From assembly GCA_021733665.1 (NCBI GenBank), contig JAHREI010000002.1, positions 124,001 to 188,000 of the forward strand: a stretch of 64,000 nt of DNA, read 5' to 3'. Made by a program: the position numbers and the translations under genes. The notes below the pieces were generated by a model, which was given only the letters and a program-made list of their open reading frames with translations, had not been told where the DNA came from and ran no database searches. This document shows, piece after piece, positions 28,240 to 38,632 of this stretch (positions are counted from its first letter, which is position 1; every line of letters starts with the position of its first letter). This DNA is from Bacillus subtilis (lineage in GTDB: Bacteria; Pseudomonadota; Alphaproteobacteria; Rhizobiales; Rhizobiaceae).

Positions 28240-29403
28240 ATGAATGAACCTCAGAACGCAACAGCCCGTCAGAACCAATCTGCGCAGGCAAGTGCATCAG
28301 AGCTCGATAAGCGCTTTATGGCGGCTGCAATCCGCTATTCACGCCGCCATCTTGGCATTACGGGAACCAATCCTTCTGTGGCAACGCTGATTGTGGCTGA
28401 TACCGGACACGGGCCGGTGATTGTCGGACGCGGCGTGACAGCTGAGGGTGGCCGTCCGCATGCGGAGACACAGGCGATTGCTGAGGCCGGTGAACTGGCT
28501 AAAAGCGCGACAGCCTATGTTACGCTGGAGCCTTGCGCTCATCACGGTCATACGCCGCCTTGTGCCAGTGCGTTGGTGACTGCGGGGATCAAACGTGTTG
28601 TTGCTTCCAGCAGTGACCCTGATCCGCGTGTTGCAGGACGTGGCTATCAGATTTTGCGCGATGCAGGGCTGGAAGTTGTGACTGATGTCTGCCGCGAGCA
28701 GGGCGATGATGAGCTGGCAGGTTATCTGTCACGCTCTTTCCGCAAACGTCCGGAAGTGATGTTGAAGCTCGCTTTGTCAGTTGACGGTTATGTCGGCTGT
28801 GTCGGGCGCGGCCAGATCGCGATTACCGGTGCCGTCAGTATTTCACAGGTACATATGCGCCGCGCGCAGACCGATGCGATTATGATCGGTGTCGGAACCG
28901 TGATTGCGGATGATCCAATTCTCAATGTCCGTTTGCCGGGCTTGCAGGACCGTTCACCGATCCGCGTTATTCTCGATAGCGAATTGCGCACTCCGTTGAC
29001 TTCGAAGCTGGTGCGCTCCGCACGTCAGGTGCCGTTGTGGATTGCCGCCCGCAATGATGCGGATCCGGTTAAGCGCCAGCAGCTGATTGAAGCGGGTTGC
29101 CGCATTCTGGCAACGGAATGCGAAGATGAGAAAATCGCTCTTCCGGAATTGCTGGATGACCTTGCCGCACAGGGTATCGCCACATTGATGGTTGAAGGTG
29201 GTGCTGTGGTCGCGCAGGCATTTCTCGCCGCCGGACTGGTTGATAAGCTGATGATCTTTGACGGGCCGAACCCGATCCTGCCAAATGGCGATGGTCAGGC
29301 GCTGGCGGTTGAAGGTTTGCAGGCGTTTATCGCCGCGGATTTCGTGAAGACCAGTGAAAGCAATTTTGCGTCAGATGTTTTGAGCGAGTACAAGCGCAAA
29401 TAA
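28240..29403 (+). CDS. ribD: Bifunctional riboflavin protein RibD (deaminase/reductase)
   Basis: Catalyses deamination and then reduction of the pyrimidine intermediate in riboflavin synthesis. In the 387-residue protein the N-terminal deaminase domain has the zinc site HAETQAIAEAG and TLEPCAHHGHTPPC. The reductase domain follows from about residue 165 (MLKLALSVDGYVGC, DAIMIGVGTVIADDP, TLMVEGGAVVAQAFL). ATG 28240 has a weak ribosome-binding site, and the first 25 residues are a low-complexity Gln/Ala extension. ribE follows after 49 bp. Confidence 0.96.
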   Translation: MNEPQNATARQNQSAQASASELDKRFMAAAIRYSRRHLGITGTNPSVATLIVADTGHGPVIVGRGVTAEGGRPHAETQAIAEAGELAKSATAYVTLEPCAHHGHTPPCASALVTAGIKRVVASSSDPDPRVAGRGYQILRDAGLEVVTDVCREQGDDELAGYLSRSFRKRPEVMLKLALSVDGYVGCVGRGQIAITGAVSISQVHMRRAQTDAIMIGVGTVIADDPILNVRLPGLQDRSPIRVILDSELRTPLTSKLVRSARQVPLWIAARNDADPVKRQQLIEAGCRILATECEDEKIALPELLDDLAAQGIATLMVEGGAVVAQAFLAAGLVDKLMIFDGPNPILPNGDGQALAVEGLQAFIAADFVKTSESNFASDVLSEYKRK

Positions 29404-29452
29404 ATATCTGCTAATATAATATCGCTGCAATGAGAATGACGGAGAGTGACAA

Positions 29453-30061
29453 ATGTTTACAGGTATTGTGACCGATATCGGTGAAGTCTCGGACGTTAAA
29501 GTTCTTGATGAAGGTGTGCTGCTGCGCATTGATACGGCCTATGATCCTAAAACTATTGAGATCGGCGCTTCTATTGCTTGTTCCGGTGTTTGCCTGACTG
29601 TGACCCGCTTGCCTGATATTGAAAGCAATGCCCGTTGGTTTGAAGTGGAAGCATGGGAAGAAGCGCTGCGTCTGACCACCATCAGCGAATGGAAATCCGG
29701 CCGCAAAATCAATCTGGAACGCTCGCTCAAACTCGGCGATGAGATGGGCGGCCATCTGGTTTCCGGCCATGTCGATGCGATGGCGGAAATCATCAATATT
29801 GAAGCGGAAGGTGAGGCGGTGCGCTTTACCATTCGTGCGCCGGAAAATCTGGCGCCTTTCATTGCACAGAAAGGTTCTGTGGCACTGGACGGGACATCGC
29901 TGACCGTGAATGGTGTTAACGGCAATGAGTTCGATGTGCTGTTGATCCGCCACTCGCTGGAAGTGACCACATGGGGTTCCTGTCAGGTTGGCGATAAAAT
30001 CAATATCGAGATTGACCAGCTGGCACGCTATGCCGCGCGTCTGGCGCAGTTCAAAGCATAA
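29453..30061 (+). CDS. ribE: Riboflavin synthase alpha subunit
   Basis: Dismutates two molecules of 6,7-dimethyl-8-ribityllumazine to riboflavin. The 202 residues form the two repeated lumazine-binding barrels: MFTGIVTDIGEV begins the first and MGGHLVSGHVDAMAEI the second. GSVALDGTSLTVNGV repeats the motif seen as IACSGVCLTVTRL in the first half. ACGGAGAG precedes ATG 29453. It follows ribD closely, probably in one transcript. Confidence 0.96.
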   Translation: MFTGIVTDIGEVSDVKVLDEGVLLRIDTAYDPKTIEIGASIACSGVCLTVTRLPDIESNARWFEVEAWEEALRLTTISEWKSGRKINLERSLKLGDEMGGHLVSGHVDAMAEIINIEAEGEAVRFTIRAPENLAPFIAQKGSVALDGTSLTVNGVNGNEFDVLLIRHSLEVTTWGSCQVGDKINIEIDQLARYAARLAQFKA

Positions 30062-30481
30062 CGCACCTATCAATATTCATCATCTTAAAGGCACCGTGTG
30101 GGCATCCCCTGCGGTGCCTTTGATATTTGAATGCGACAAAATTACAGAAATGCAGCAAACAGGGCTTACTTTTTAAGCATAATGCTGTAGATCAGCATTT
30201 ATTACCGTTCAGCCATTTGCTTAACCTCAGTTGTGCAGAGTTTCATCTGTCGCAGCGGGGCTTGCTGTCGTTGCAGAACAAAAGCCGTTATTGAAAAATC
30301 TATGGCTGCTTACATTGTAAGTGCCGCAGGTTTCTATAGAATATGATTTATATATGTTTCCGTGAAGGCGATGCATTCGCGGAAAATAATGCACTGTTCT
30401 TGACCTGCAGCAGTTTCGGAAAAAACGCTCTGGTTGTCGTGGGTTCGTTTGCTGGAATAGCAATTGATTATGGAGAATGAG
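30062..30481. other. Long leader region upstream of ribH
   Basis: About 420 bp without a gene. It holds a terminator-like stem at 30087-30121 and a second hairpin at 30357-30385 about 97 bases ahead of ribH. I looked for the conserved FMN-riboswitch core and did not find it. Confidence 0.55.
30087..30121 (+). terminator. Terminator-like hairpin after ribE
   Basis: AAAGGCACCG (30087-30096) pairs perfectly with CGGTGCCTTT (30112-30121) around a 15-base loop. Only a short T-containing stretch follows, so termination is likely but not certain. Confidence 0.72.
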
Positions 30482-30943
30482 ATGACCGGAAATCTGGCCT
30501 ATCAGCCGCATATTCTGATTGTTGAAGCCCGTTTTTACGATGCGCTTTCTGATGCACTTCTTGACGGCGCCAAGGCTGCGCTTGATGATGTGGGTGCAAC
30601 CTATGATGTTGTGACCGTGATGGGCGCGCTTGAAATTCCGGCAGCTATCTCCTTTGCTCTGGATGCAGAAGCAGGCGGCGGCACTGAGTATGATGGTTAT
30701 GTCGCGCTTGGCACGGTCATTCGCGGCGAGACCTATCACTTTGAAATTGTAGCAAATGAATCCTCCCGTGCGCTGACAGATCTGTCGGTGTCAGAGAGCA
30801 TTGCAATCGGTAATGGTATTCTCACTGTGGAAAATGAAGAGCAGGCCTGGGCCCGTGCCAAACGCAGTGAAAAAGATAAGGGCGGATTTGCTGCACGCGC
30901 TGCCCTGACAATGATTGATTTACAAAGAAAATTTGGAGTCTGA
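30482..30943 (+). CDS. ribH: 6,7-dimethyl-8-ribityllumazine synthase
   Basis: Forms lumazine from the RibD product and dihydroxybutanone phosphate. The 153-residue protein has [57 protein letters not shown] (the catalytic His is in YHFE) and [18 protein letters not shown] place the start at ATG 30482 ([10 protein letters not shown]), with GGAG six bases ahead; ATG 30470 is a four-residue longer alternative. It is nearly contiguous with nusB. Confidence 0.96.
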   Translation: MTGNLAYQPHILIVEARFYDALSDALLDGAKAALDDVGATYDVVTVMGALEIPAAISFALDAEAGGGTEYDGYVALGTVIRGETYHFEIVANESSRALTDLSVSESIAIGNGILTVENEEQAWARAKRSEKDKGGFAARAALTMIDLQRKFGV

Positions 30944-30944
30944 T

Positions 30945-31451
30945 ATGACCGCCCCACATGCGACGCCGCAGAATGCGCCGCGCACCGCCAATAAGCGAGG
31001 CGTAGCCCGCCTTGCTGCCGTTCAGGCTCTGTATCAGATGGAAGTCACCGGCACCGGCGTGCTGGACATTGCTGCTGAATACGAAAATTTCCGTCTGGGT
31101 AAAGATATTGACGGTGATCAGTATCTGGATGCCGATCCGCAGTGGTTCCGCGCGATTATCGCCGGTGTTGTTGCAGACCAGCGCGTTCTGGATCCGATGA
31201 TCCGTCAGTCGCTGACCGAAGACTGGCCGTTGTCGCGTCTTGATTCGACGCTGCGTGCGATTCTTCGTGCGGGTATCTGGGAATTGCGCACCAAAAAAGA
31301 AGTGCCGACCGCAGTGATCGTCTCGGAATATGTCGATATTGCCAAAGCATTTTACGACGAGGACGAGCCGAAACTGGTCAATGCAGTTCTCGATCGTTTG
31401 GCATTTGAGATCCGCGGTGAGAGCCGTGGTAATCGCAAAGCGCCGCGTTAA
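30945..31451 (+). CDS. nusB: Transcription antitermination protein NusB
   Basis: An RNA-binding factor of the rRNA antitermination complex, partner of NusE (S10). The 168-residue all-helical protein has [19 protein letters not shown] at the N-terminus, [16 protein letters not shown] and [37 protein letters not shown] 30945 lies directly after the ribH stop with TTGGAG upstream, so the two are coupled, an arrangement common across bacteria. A terminator follows 50 bp downstream. Confidence 0.96.
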   Translation: MTAPHATPQNAPRTANKRGVARLAAVQALYQMEVTGTGVLDIAAEYENFRLGKDIDGDQYLDADPQWFRAIIAGVVADQRVLDPMIRQSLTEDWPLSRLDSTLRAILRAGIWELRTKKEVPTAVIVSEYVDIAKAFYDEDEPKLVNAVLDRLAFEIRGESRGNRKAPR

Positions 31452-31501
31452 ACCAAGCTTTGACGATGGCAGAATGATCTGCCACGCCTGTGATGTATTT
31501 T

Positions 31502-31536
31502 AAAAAGCCGGTACAGTTTTGTGCCGGCTTTTTGCA
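31502..31536 (+). terminator. Terminator of ribH-nusB
   Basis: AAAAGCCGG pairs with CCGGCTTTT, with ACA/TGT pairing inside and a small loop, then a T run. It is a canonical form. Confidence 0.93.
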
Positions 31537-31893
31537 TAAGGTCTTGTTGCTTTGTCTGTTTTTAAAACAGGGACTTGACCTTTGTCTCCGGCTTTCGCAT
31601 CCTGCGGACAGAATACCGGAAGACAAGCCTGAAGCATGCTGATCAGACAGATGCTGAATGACATAATTCCATGATGGTGAAGCCGTTATGGGATTATAGG
31701 GGAATAAGACGACCGGACTCTGAACTGAAATAACTGCCCTCTGTTTCTGTCTGAACAGACTGTGAGCATTTTCAGAAGCGCACTTCGCGCTTTAAATGAC
31801 TGCTGTACCTTGCTCCATGCCGTCCTCCGTTATCGGGAGATAATCCGGTTCTCATTCCGGAATTATAAAGGCCGAAGAATAAGGGGAATACGC
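31537..31893. other. Upstream region of hppA
   Basis: With the preceding segment this gap is about 440 bp. The hppA frame stays open back to 31762, but that stretch shows no homology-like sequence, so I treat it as leader. I see no other gene or strong structure. Confidence 0.5.
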
Positions 31894-34035
31894 ATGGCAG
31901 TTCTCATACTCATTCTTATTTGCGGTATTCTGGCTCTGGTCTATGCAGGCTGGGCAATCCGCTCTGTACTAGCATCCGATGCGGGGAACGCACGGATGCA
32001 GGAAATTGCAGGTGCTATCCGCGAAGGTGCGCAGGCCTATCTGGCGCGTCAGTATATGACGATTTTTTTCGTCGGTGCGGTGGTCTTTATTATTACATGG
32101 TGGCTGTTGGGCGCCTATGCAGCTTTCGGCTTTCTGATCGGCGCTGTTCTCTCCGGTGTGGCTGGTTTTATCGGCATGCATGTCTCCGTGCGCGCTAATG
32201 TGCGCACAGCACAGGCGGCTTCGATGAGCCTTGCGGGTGGTCTGGAGATTGCCTTCCGTGCCGGTGCGGTAACAGGCATGCTGGTGGCTGGTTTGGCGCT
32301 GCTTGGCGTGGCCGGCTATTACGCGCTGCTCACAGCCGGTATGGGCTATGCCTCCGGTGACCGTGTGGTAATCGATGCACTTGTGGCACTTGGTTTTGGT
32401 GCTTCGCTGATTTCGATTTTTGCCCGTCTTGGCGGCGGTATTTTCACCAAAGGGGCGGATGTCGGGGGCGATCTGGTCGGTAAGGTTGAGGCCGGTATTC
32501 CGGAAGATGACCCGCGCAACCCGGCAACTATTGCCGATAATGTCGGCGATAATGTCGGTGACTGCGCCGGTATGGCCGCAGATTTGTTTGAGACCTACGC
32601 GGTGACGGTTGTTGCGACCATGGTGTTGGCAGCAATTTTCTTCGCCGGTGCGCCGTTGCTGCCGGTAATCATTCTCTATCCGCTGGCTATTTGCGGTTTG
32701 TGTATTCTCACATCTGTTGCCGGCACATTCTTTGTGCGGCTTGGCACAGACAACTCCATTATGGGCGCGCTCTATAAGGGGCTGATCGCCACAGGTCTGC
32801 TTTCAGTCGTCGGTCTGGCACTGGCAACAATCATGACAATCGGCTGGGGAGAGGTCGGCACAGTCGCCGGTGTTTCCATTACCGGCAGCAATTTGTTTAT
32901 CTGCGGACTGATCGGCCTGATTGTTACCGGTCTGATCGTGGTGATCACTGAATATTATACCGGCACGAACAAGCGTCCGGTCAACTCCATCGCACAGGCA
33001 TCGGTCAGTGGTCATGGTACCAATGTCATTCAGGGGCTGGCTGTCTCGCTGGAATCAACAGCACTGCCTGCTATTGTTATCGTGTTTGGTATCATCACCA
33101 CTTATCAGTTGGCCGGATTGTTCGGCACGGCGATTGCAGTAACTGCTATGCTCGGCATTGCCGGTATGATTGTGGCACTCGATGCCTTTGGCCCTGTAAC
33201 TGACAATGCCGGTGGTATTGCGGAAATGGCGGGGCTTGATCCGGAAGTGCGTAAGGCAACGGATGCGCTGGATGCGGTCGGCAACACAACCAAAGCCGTG
33301 ACCAAGGGCTATGCGATTGGCTCTGCTGGTCTTGGCGCTTTGGTGCTGTTTGCGGCTTATTCCAATGATCTGGCCTTCTTCGCAGCCAATAGTCAGAACT
33401 ATCCGTATTTCAGTGATATGGGCGCAGTCTCTTTTGATCTGTCTAACCCGTATGTGGTGGCAGGTCTGATCTTCGGCGGTCTGATTCCTTATCTGTTCGG
33501 TGGTATTGCCATGACTGCGGTGGGAAGGGCTGCTGGATCGGTGGTGCAGGAAGTGCGCCGGCAATTCCGTGAAAAGCCGGGAATCATGAGTTGCACAGAG
33601 CGGCCGGATTATGCGCGTGCGGTGGACATTCTGACCAAGGCGGCCATTCGGGAAATGATTATCCCGTCTTTGCTGCCGGTACTGGCGCCTCTGGTGGTCT
33701 ATTTCGGTGTATTGCTGATCTCGGGTTCCAAGGCTTCGGCTTTTGCTGCCCTTGGCGCATCTTTGCTCGGGGTCATCGTCAATGGCCTGTTCGTGGCAAT
33801 CTCGATGACGTCTGGTGGCGGCGCATGGGATAATGCCAAGAAGAGCTTCGAGGACGGTTTTACCGATGCCGATGGTGTGAAACATCTGAAAGGCTCGGAG
33901 GCCCATAAAGCATCGGTAACCGGTGATACGGTTGGCGATCCCTATAAGGATACTGCGGGGCCTGCGGTTAATCCGGCAATCAAGATCACCAATATTGTGG
34001 CGCTGTTGCTGCTGGCAGTCTTGGCACATCAATAA
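31894..34035 (+). CDS. hppA: Membrane-bound proton-translocating pyrophosphatase
   Basis: Couples hydrolysis of pyrophosphate to proton export across the inner membrane. The 713-residue protein has about 16 hydrophobic segments. The substrate site is [42 protein letters not shown], given here as two joined stretches near residues 190-230. The segment [17 protein letters not shown] has Lys after GNTT, the mark of the K+-independent class. AAGGGGAA precedes ATG 31894. The C-terminal [25 protein letters not shown] is the second catalytic stretch. Confidence 0.96.
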   Translation: MAVLILILICGILALVYAGWAIRSVLASDAGNARMQEIAGAIREGAQAYLARQYMTIFFVGAVVFIITWWLLGAYAAFGFLIGAVLSGVAGFIGMHVSVRANVRTAQAASMSLAGGLEIAFRAGAVTGMLVAGLALLGVAGYYALLTAGMGYASGDRVVIDALVALGFGASLISIFARLGGGIFTKGADVGGDLVGKVEAGIPEDDPRNPATIADNVGDNVGDCAGMAADLFETYAVTVVATMVLAAIFFAGAPLLPVIILYPLAICGLCILTSVAGTFFVRLGTDNSIMGALYKGLIATGLLSVVGLALATIMTIGWGEVGTVAGVSITGSNLFICGLIGLIVTGLIVVITEYYTGTNKRPVNSIAQASVSGHGTNVIQGLAVSLESTALPAIVIVFGIITTYQLAGLFGTAIAVTAMLGIAGMIVALDAFGPVTDNAGGIAEMAGLDPEVRKATDALDAVGNTTKAVTKGYAIGSAGLGALVLFAAYSNDLAFFAANSQNYPYFSDMGAVSFDLSNPYVVAGLIFGGLIPYLFGGIAMTAVGRAAGSVVQEVRRQFREKPGIMSCTERPDYARAVDILTKAAIREMIIPSLLPVLAPLVVYFGVLLISGSKASAFAALGASLLGVIVNGLFVAISMTSGGGAWDNAKKSFEDGFTDADGVKHLKGSEAHKASVTGDTVGDPYKDTAGPAVNPAIKITNIVALLLLAVLAHQ

Positions 34036-34038
34036 AGA

Positions 34039-34071
34039 AAAGCGCCGGTGAGAAAATCTCACCGGCGCTTT
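34039..34071. terminator. Bidirectional terminator between hppA and bamE
   Basis: Bases 34039-34053 pair perfectly with 34057-34071, giving a 15-bp stem with an AAA loop. It is placed between convergent genes. Confidence 0.92.
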
Positions 34072-34090
34072 AAACATTTTATCCGACTGA

Positions 34091-34609
34091 TCAGATCGTG
34101 CCAGGAAGAGAGGTCGGCATTTTACCGACGCCCTGTATAAGCTGACCAATAAAGCTCTGATCTTTACCGCCGGTCGGTGTGGTGCGGGAAACAAAATCAA
34201 AGATCTTGCCATCCTGCAGGCCGTAATGGGCGATCTGAGAAACTTTACCGTCTTTGCCGAAATAGATCGCAAGAATGCTGCGATCGACAATTTTCGGTCT
34301 CATAAACTGTGCCGCACGATAACGCTTCTGCGAAATATAGTAAAATACTTCACTATCAAAGGTAGCTGTTGTCGATGGCGTACCAAGCGTCAGCAATACC
34401 TGTTCGCGGCTGGAGCCGACAGGAACAGAATCAAGCGCCTGTTTATCAAGGACGTAGCCTTCAGACAAAGTTTCTGAAGGATTGAGCATGCCTGCAGTAT
34501 TGCAGCCTGCAAGTCCGAGCGAAAAAAGCACGGCTGCGCCTGTAATGAGCAAGCTTCTGCTGCGGTTTTGTGCGAAAATACGCTGCAACGACGACATCTC
34601 CATAAGCAT
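34091..34609 (-). CDS. bamE: Outer-membrane assembly lipoprotein BamE (SmpA/OmlA)
   Basis: An accessory lipoprotein of the BAM complex that inserts beta-barrel proteins into the outer membrane. The protein, about 172 residues, has a lipoprotein signal (SLLITGAAVLFSLGLAGCNT, lipid-modified Cys in LAGC) and the SmpA/OmlA fold: LDSVPVGSSREQVLLTLGTPSTTATF, then VFYYISQKRY and ILAIYFGKDGKVSQIAHYGLQDG. ATG 34609 was chosen; ATG codons at 34603 and 34597 are nearby alternatives. It is divergent from the CBP3-type chaperone gene. Confidence 0.92.
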   Translation of the reverse strand: MLMEMSSLQRIFAQNRSRSLLITGAAVLFSLGLAGCNTAGMLNPSETLSEGYVLDKQALDSVPVGSSREQVLLTLGTPSTTATFDSEVFYYISQKRYRAAQFMRPKIVDRSILAIYFGKDGKVSQIAHYGLQDGKIFDFVSRTTPTGGKDQSFIGQLIQGVGKMPTSLPGTI

Positions 34610-34689
34610 TATCCCAACGGTACTTCCGTAATCTGATGAACTTGGGTAAACCACCTTGCATCCGGATGCAACAAAAGCATGGGCGTTAA

Positions 34690-35232
34690 ATGATGATTCT
34701 TAATTTATTAAGACGCAAATCCCGAGTAAATGAAGCAATTACACTGTCTGCTTATGAAAAAATCGTGGCAGCAGCACGACAAAAGCGCTTTTACGCGGAA
34801 TTTCTTGTGCCGGATACACCAATCGGGCGCTACGAAATGTTGTCGTTGCATGTCTTTTTGTTGATGCACCGGTTGAAATCAGAAGATCCGGCACTGAAAG
34901 AACTGACACAAGACATCGCCGAAGAGTTTTTCAAAGATGTTGATCATTCTTTGCGTGAGCTTGGTATTGGCGATCAGGGCGTTCCTAAACGCATGAAAAA
35001 ACTGGCACGTATGTATTATGGCCGTGTTCTCAGTTATGCCGAAGCAATTGACAAGAATGATGAGGCTGAACTGGCGCTGGCACTGAGCCGCAATGTACGG
35101 CCGGATCTGACTGAAGCCGGACAAAGCTGGGAGCAGAGCAGTGCCATGGCCGCTTATGCAATGCAGACCTATGAACATTTACGCAAACAGCCGGACGGCG
35201 CTTTCCTTGAAGCCGGCTTCAGCTTTGCATAA
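34690..35232 (+). CDS. Ubiquinol-cytochrome c chaperone (CBP3-like)
   Basis: Likely assists assembly of cytochrome b in the bc1 complex, by analogy with mitochondrial Cbp3/UQCC1. The 180-residue helical protein has YEKIVAAARQKRFYAEFLVPDTPIGRYEMLSLHVFLLMHRL, given here as two joined stretches around residues 22-60, and ELGIGDQGVPKRMKKLARMYYGRV. Both are hallmarks of this alphaproteobacterial family, usually found between bamE and a DUF177 gene as here. The start is ATG 34690. Confidence 0.92.
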   Translation: MMILNLLRRKSRVNEAITLSAYEKIVAAARQKRFYAEFLVPDTPIGRYEMLSLHVFLLMHRLKSEDPALKELTQDIAEEFFKDVDHSLRELGIGDQGVPKRMKKLARMYYGRVLSYAEAIDKNDEAELALALSRNVRPDLTEAGQSWEQSSAMAAYAMQTYEHLRKQPDGAFLEAGFSFA

Positions 35233-35289
35233 ATATTCTTGATCCATCGTTGCTGAGGCAGCGATTACAGAAATAAAGATGGAATTATC

Positions 35290-35865
35290 ATGACGAAATA
35301 TAGTGGGTCGGGCACTGCGGGGCTGAGCTATCCGGTTTCCGTGGCCCATGTGCCAGGTAAAGGCATTACTGTTAAAGTTGAAGCAGACGACAAAGAACGT
35401 GCACAGCTGGCTGAAAATCACGAATTGCTGTCTGTTGGTTCTTTCACTGCGGATTTTCTGATCACGCCTTGGAAAAAAGATGGTATCCGGTTGCGCGGTC
35501 ATATTGAGGCGCAGATCGTGCAGGCCTGTGTTGCGACGCTGGAGCCGATTGAAACGCAGATCAGTGAAGATGTGGATACGGTCTTTGTGCCTGAAAATTC
35601 ACGTCTTGCCCGTATCCGTCTGGATGAAAGCGGTGAAATGCTGATCGATGCCGAAGGGCCGGATATGCCGGAAACTTTTGAAGGCGATCGCATTGATATC
35701 GGATCCGTGGCCGAAGAGTTTTTCGAGCTGGCAATTGATCCTTATCCGCGTAAAACCGAAGCGGATTATATTGAGATTATCACAGAAGATGACGAAGAGG
35801 GCGAAGACGAAGTTAAGCCGGATTCGCCTTTTGCGGGGCTTGCCAAACTGCGTGATAAAAACTGA
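35290..35865 (+). CDS. DUF177 (YceD-family) protein
   Basis: A 191-residue protein of the YceD/DUF177 family, linked in other organisms with 23S rRNA and ribosome assembly. The family signature is the central VQACVATLEPIETQISEDVDTVF near residues 76-98, with the acidic region ITEDDEEGEDEVKPDSPFAGLAKL at the C-terminus. In many bacteria the gene precedes rpmF and plsX; here plsX follows after a 336-bp gap with no rpmF. ATG 35290 was chosen. Confidence 0.92.
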   Translation: MTKYSGSGTAGLSYPVSVAHVPGKGITVKVEADDKERAQLAENHELLSVGSFTADFLITPWKKDGIRLRGHIEAQIVQACVATLEPIETQISEDVDTVFVPENSRLARIRLDESGEMLIDAEGPDMPETFEGDRIDIGSVAEEFFELAIDPYPRKTEADYIEIITEDDEEGEDEVKPDSPFAGLAKLRDKN

Positions 35866-36201
35866 AGCATAGCTTGAACGGTTATTGGCACTGTGTTGAA
35901 TTTGAATAGGCAAAGCCTGTAAAGTGCTTTATATTCAAAAGCATGGTGCAATAGCTGTTGTTATGCAGACATACGTTCGTATGGCAAAATTAAATTTAAG
36001 TTGTGCAGGCAGGCAAAAAAGTTATTTTGCGCAATTCAGGAGCGGGTTGCAGCTTGATGTTTAGGCTGCAACATCGCAGATGAAGAGATAAAGATGTTCG
36101 TACCTTTTTCGGAAGGGCCGGATATAGATTAAATCATGCCGGGCAAGCAGGCTCTGATAGTAAACCCGTATGGTTTGTGAGGACCGGTATAGGACGATCA
36201 A
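35866..36201. other. DUF177-plsX intergenic region
   Basis: 336 bp without a recognisable gene. I specifically looked for rpmF (ribosomal protein L32), which often lies here, and it is absent. An 8-bp perfect inverted repeat, GTTGCAGC at 36046-36053 with 36065-36072, is present. The plsX promoter is expected here. Confidence 0.55.
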
Positions 36202-37281
36202 GTGGTCACAATTTCTATTGACGCTATGGGGGGCGATTTTGGCCCTGAAGTGGTTATCCCCGCTGCGGCGAATGCACTGGAGCGTCATCCTGACATCCGG
36301 TTTATATTTTATGGTCTGGTGGGCCAAGTCGAACCGTTTTTGGAAAAATACCCTAAGCTGAAAGCTGCCTCGGTCCTGCATATCAGTGAAACCGCAGTGC
36401 AGATGGACGACAAGCCTAGTCAGGCTTTGCGGAATGGTCGCGGTAAGTCCACGATGTGGCAGGCCATCGAAGCCGTTAAAAACGGTGAGGCTGATGTTTG
36501 TGTTTCTGCCGGTAATACCGGCGCGTTGATGGCAATGGCAAAATTCTGCCTGCGTATGATGGCGAATATCGAACGTCCTGCTATTGCAGCAATTTGGCCG
36601 ACAACACGTGGCGAAAGCATCGTTCTCGATGTTGGCGCCAGTATCGGCGCTGATGCCCGACAGCTGATTGATTATTCGGTGATGGGTGCGGGCATGGCGC
36701 GCGCTCTGTTCGAGATCAAACGCCCGACTGTTGGCCTGCTCAATGTTGGTGTTGAGGAAGTTAAAGGTCTCGATGAGATTAAAGAAGCCGGTGCTGCGCT
36801 GAAGGCAACGCCTTTGCCGGGCTTTGAATATAAAGGCTTTGTCGAGGGTGATGATATCGGTAAAGGCACTGTGGACGTAGTTGTCACGGAAGGCTTTACC
36901 GGCAATATTGCACTGAAAACTGCTGAAGGTACTGCAAAGCAGATCGCATCTTATCTGCGCGGCGCAATGAGCCGTACGTGGATGGCGAAGCTGGGGTACA
37001 TCTTTGCCAAGGGCGCATTTAACCGCCTGCGCGAAAAAATGGACCCGAATAAGGTCAATGGCGGTGTGTTTCTCGGTCTCAACGGCGTGGTGATCAAAAG
37101 CCACGGCGGGGCAAGCAGCGAAGGCTTTTGTTCGGCGATTGAAGTTGGCTATGACATGGTACGCAATGGCCTTATGCAGAAGATCGAAGCAGATCTGACG
37201 TCTTTCTATAGTCATTATAAGGCTGAGGAAGTTGAAGCCGTTAGTACCGAAGCTGCGGACAGCCCTGCCAAACCTGCTTAA
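36202..37281 (+). CDS. plsX: Phosphate acyltransferase PlsX
   Basis: Makes acyl-phosphate from acyl-ACP for phospholipid synthesis, as a peripheral membrane protein. The 359-residue protein starts [20 protein letters not shown] and contains [29 protein letters not shown] and [17 protein letters not shown], all family signatures. The start is GTG 36202 with AGGA upstream; there is no nearby ATG in frame. fabH follows after 233 bp. Confidence 0.96.
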   Translation: MVTISIDAMGGDFGPEVVIPAAANALERHPDIRFIFYGLVGQVEPFLEKYPKLKAASVLHISETAVQMDDKPSQALRNGRGKSTMWQAIEAVKNGEADVCVSAGNTGALMAMAKFCLRMMANIERPAIAAIWPTTRGESIVLDVGASIGADARQLIDYSVMGAGMARALFEIKRPTVGLLNVGVEEVKGLDEIKEAGAALKATPLPGFEYKGFVEGDDIGKGTVDVVVTEGFTGNIALKTAEGTAKQIASYLRGAMSRTWMAKLGYIFAKGAFNRLREKMDPNKVNGGVFLGLNGVVIKSHGGASSEGFCSAIEVGYDMVRNGLMQKIEADLTSFYSHYKAEEVEAVSTEAADSPAKPA

Positions 37282-37514
37282 TTATCGTAAATTTGCCTTA
37301 TATGATTTTCATATAAGCGCTGACTCAGGCAGTCATTGCTTTCTGCTCAGGCATTTGTAATGACTGCTATTATATTGTTGCTGCCGGTGATCTATATATA
37401 AATACGTTGTCCGGCAGGACACAAAATCAAAATATGTATCCGGTGTCGTCGGATGGCTTGCATTGCGCCAGATGACCGACAAGATGCCCGATATGTCAGA
37501 CAGGAAAATTACTG

Positions 37515-38486
37515 ATGATCAGATCCGTCGTTAAAGGCATTGGTGCAGTCACACCGGAACGCGTTGTTAAGAATGCTGAGCTGGAAGGTGTTGTCGAGAC
37601 ATCCGACGAATGGATCGTTCAGCGTACAGGTATCCGTCAGCGTTACATCGCCGGTGAACATGAGACCACAGTATCACTTGGTACCAAGGCAGCGCAGGCC
37701 GCTTTGGAAAATGCCGGTCTGACGATTGATGACATTGATCTGATTATTCTGGCAACCTCCACACCAAACCATACATTTCCTGCCAGCGCGGTTGAAATCC
37801 AGCATGCTCTGGGCATGAAGCACGGTTTTGCTTTTGACATGCAGGCGGTATGCAGCGGCTTCGTTTATGCCGTGACAACAGCTGATATGTATATCAAGAG
37901 CGGTATGGCCAAGCGCGTTATCGTTATCGGTGCAGAAACATTCTCCCGTCTTCTCGACTGGAAAGACCGTACAACCTGCGTTTTGTTCGGCGATGGCGCC
38001 GGTGCAATCATTATGGAAGCGGCTGAAGGCAATGGCCTGACCTCCGATCGCGGTGTGCTGACAGCCAATCTACGTTCAGACGGCTCCCATCAGGAAAAGC
38101 TCTATGTCGATGGCGGTCCTTCGACTACAGGCACCGTTGGTCATCTGCGCATGGAAGGCCGTGAGGTTTTCAAACATGCGGTTGGTATGATCACGGACGT
38201 GATTGAGGCGTCTTTTGCCACGACCGGTCTGAGTGCCGATGACATTGACTGGTTCGTACCGCATCAGGCCAATAAGCGGATTATTGATGCTTCCGCCAAG
38301 AAGCTGAACATTGCCGAGCATAAAGTTGTGATCACTGTTGACCAGCATGGCAACACATCTGCTGCTTCTGTGCCTTTAGCTTTGGCGACTGCTGTTAAAG
38401 ACGGGCGCATCAAGCAGGGCGATCTGATTTTGCTTGAAGCGATGGGCGGCGGCTTTACATGGGGTGCGGTTTTGTTGCGCTGGTAG
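37515..38486 (+). CDS. fabH: 3-oxoacyl-ACP synthase III
   Basis: Starts fatty-acid synthesis by condensing acetyl-CoA with malonyl-ACP. The 323-residue thiolase-fold protein has a complete triad: Cys113 in DMQAVCSGF, His250 in PHQANKRI and Asn280 in [26 protein letters not shown] near residue 28 is the family signature. ATG 37515 was chosen. It follows plsX in the standard plsX-fabH-ihfA order. Confidence 0.97.
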   Translation: MIRSVVKGIGAVTPERVVKNAELEGVVETSDEWIVQRTGIRQRYIAGEHETTVSLGTKAAQAALENAGLTIDDIDLIILATSTPNHTFPASAVEIQHALGMKHGFAFDMQAVCSGFVYAVTTADMYIKSGMAKRVIVIGAETFSRLLDWKDRTTCVLFGDGAGAIIMEAAEGNGLTSDRGVLTANLRSDGSHQEKLYVDGGPSTTGTVGHLRMEGREVFKHAVGMITDVIEASFATTGLSADDIDWFVPHQANKRIIDASAKKLNIAEHKVVITVDQHGNTSAASVPLALATAVKDGRIKQGDLILLEAMGGGFTWGAVLLRW

Positions 38487-38632
38487 GGCGCATAAACGTC
38501 ATTTCAATGGCTTTAGTACGTAAAGAAGTTCAAATAGTCGCAAAAGTCTGCTTGACCATCGGCATTTCATCTGTGTAACCTGTTGCACATACAAGAGATT
38601 ATCACCTTTAACGCTAGCCGAGTAGGTTCATC

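Noticed and set aside
30062-30481. FMN riboswitch upstream of ribH
   Set aside because: The conserved core sequences of the element are not present, although structured stems exist.
31762-31893. 44-residue N-terminal extension of HppA
   Set aside because: The usual family start [11 protein letters not shown] is at 31894 with AAGGGGAA ahead; the extension is polar, basic and unlike homologues.
33055-34290. Long antisense frame of 411 codons across hppA
   Set aside because: A shadow of the biased codon use of hppA; the protein is His/Arg-rich with no recognisable domain.
35866-36201. rpmF between DUF177 and plsX
   Set aside because: No frame resembling ribosomal protein L32 was found on either strand.
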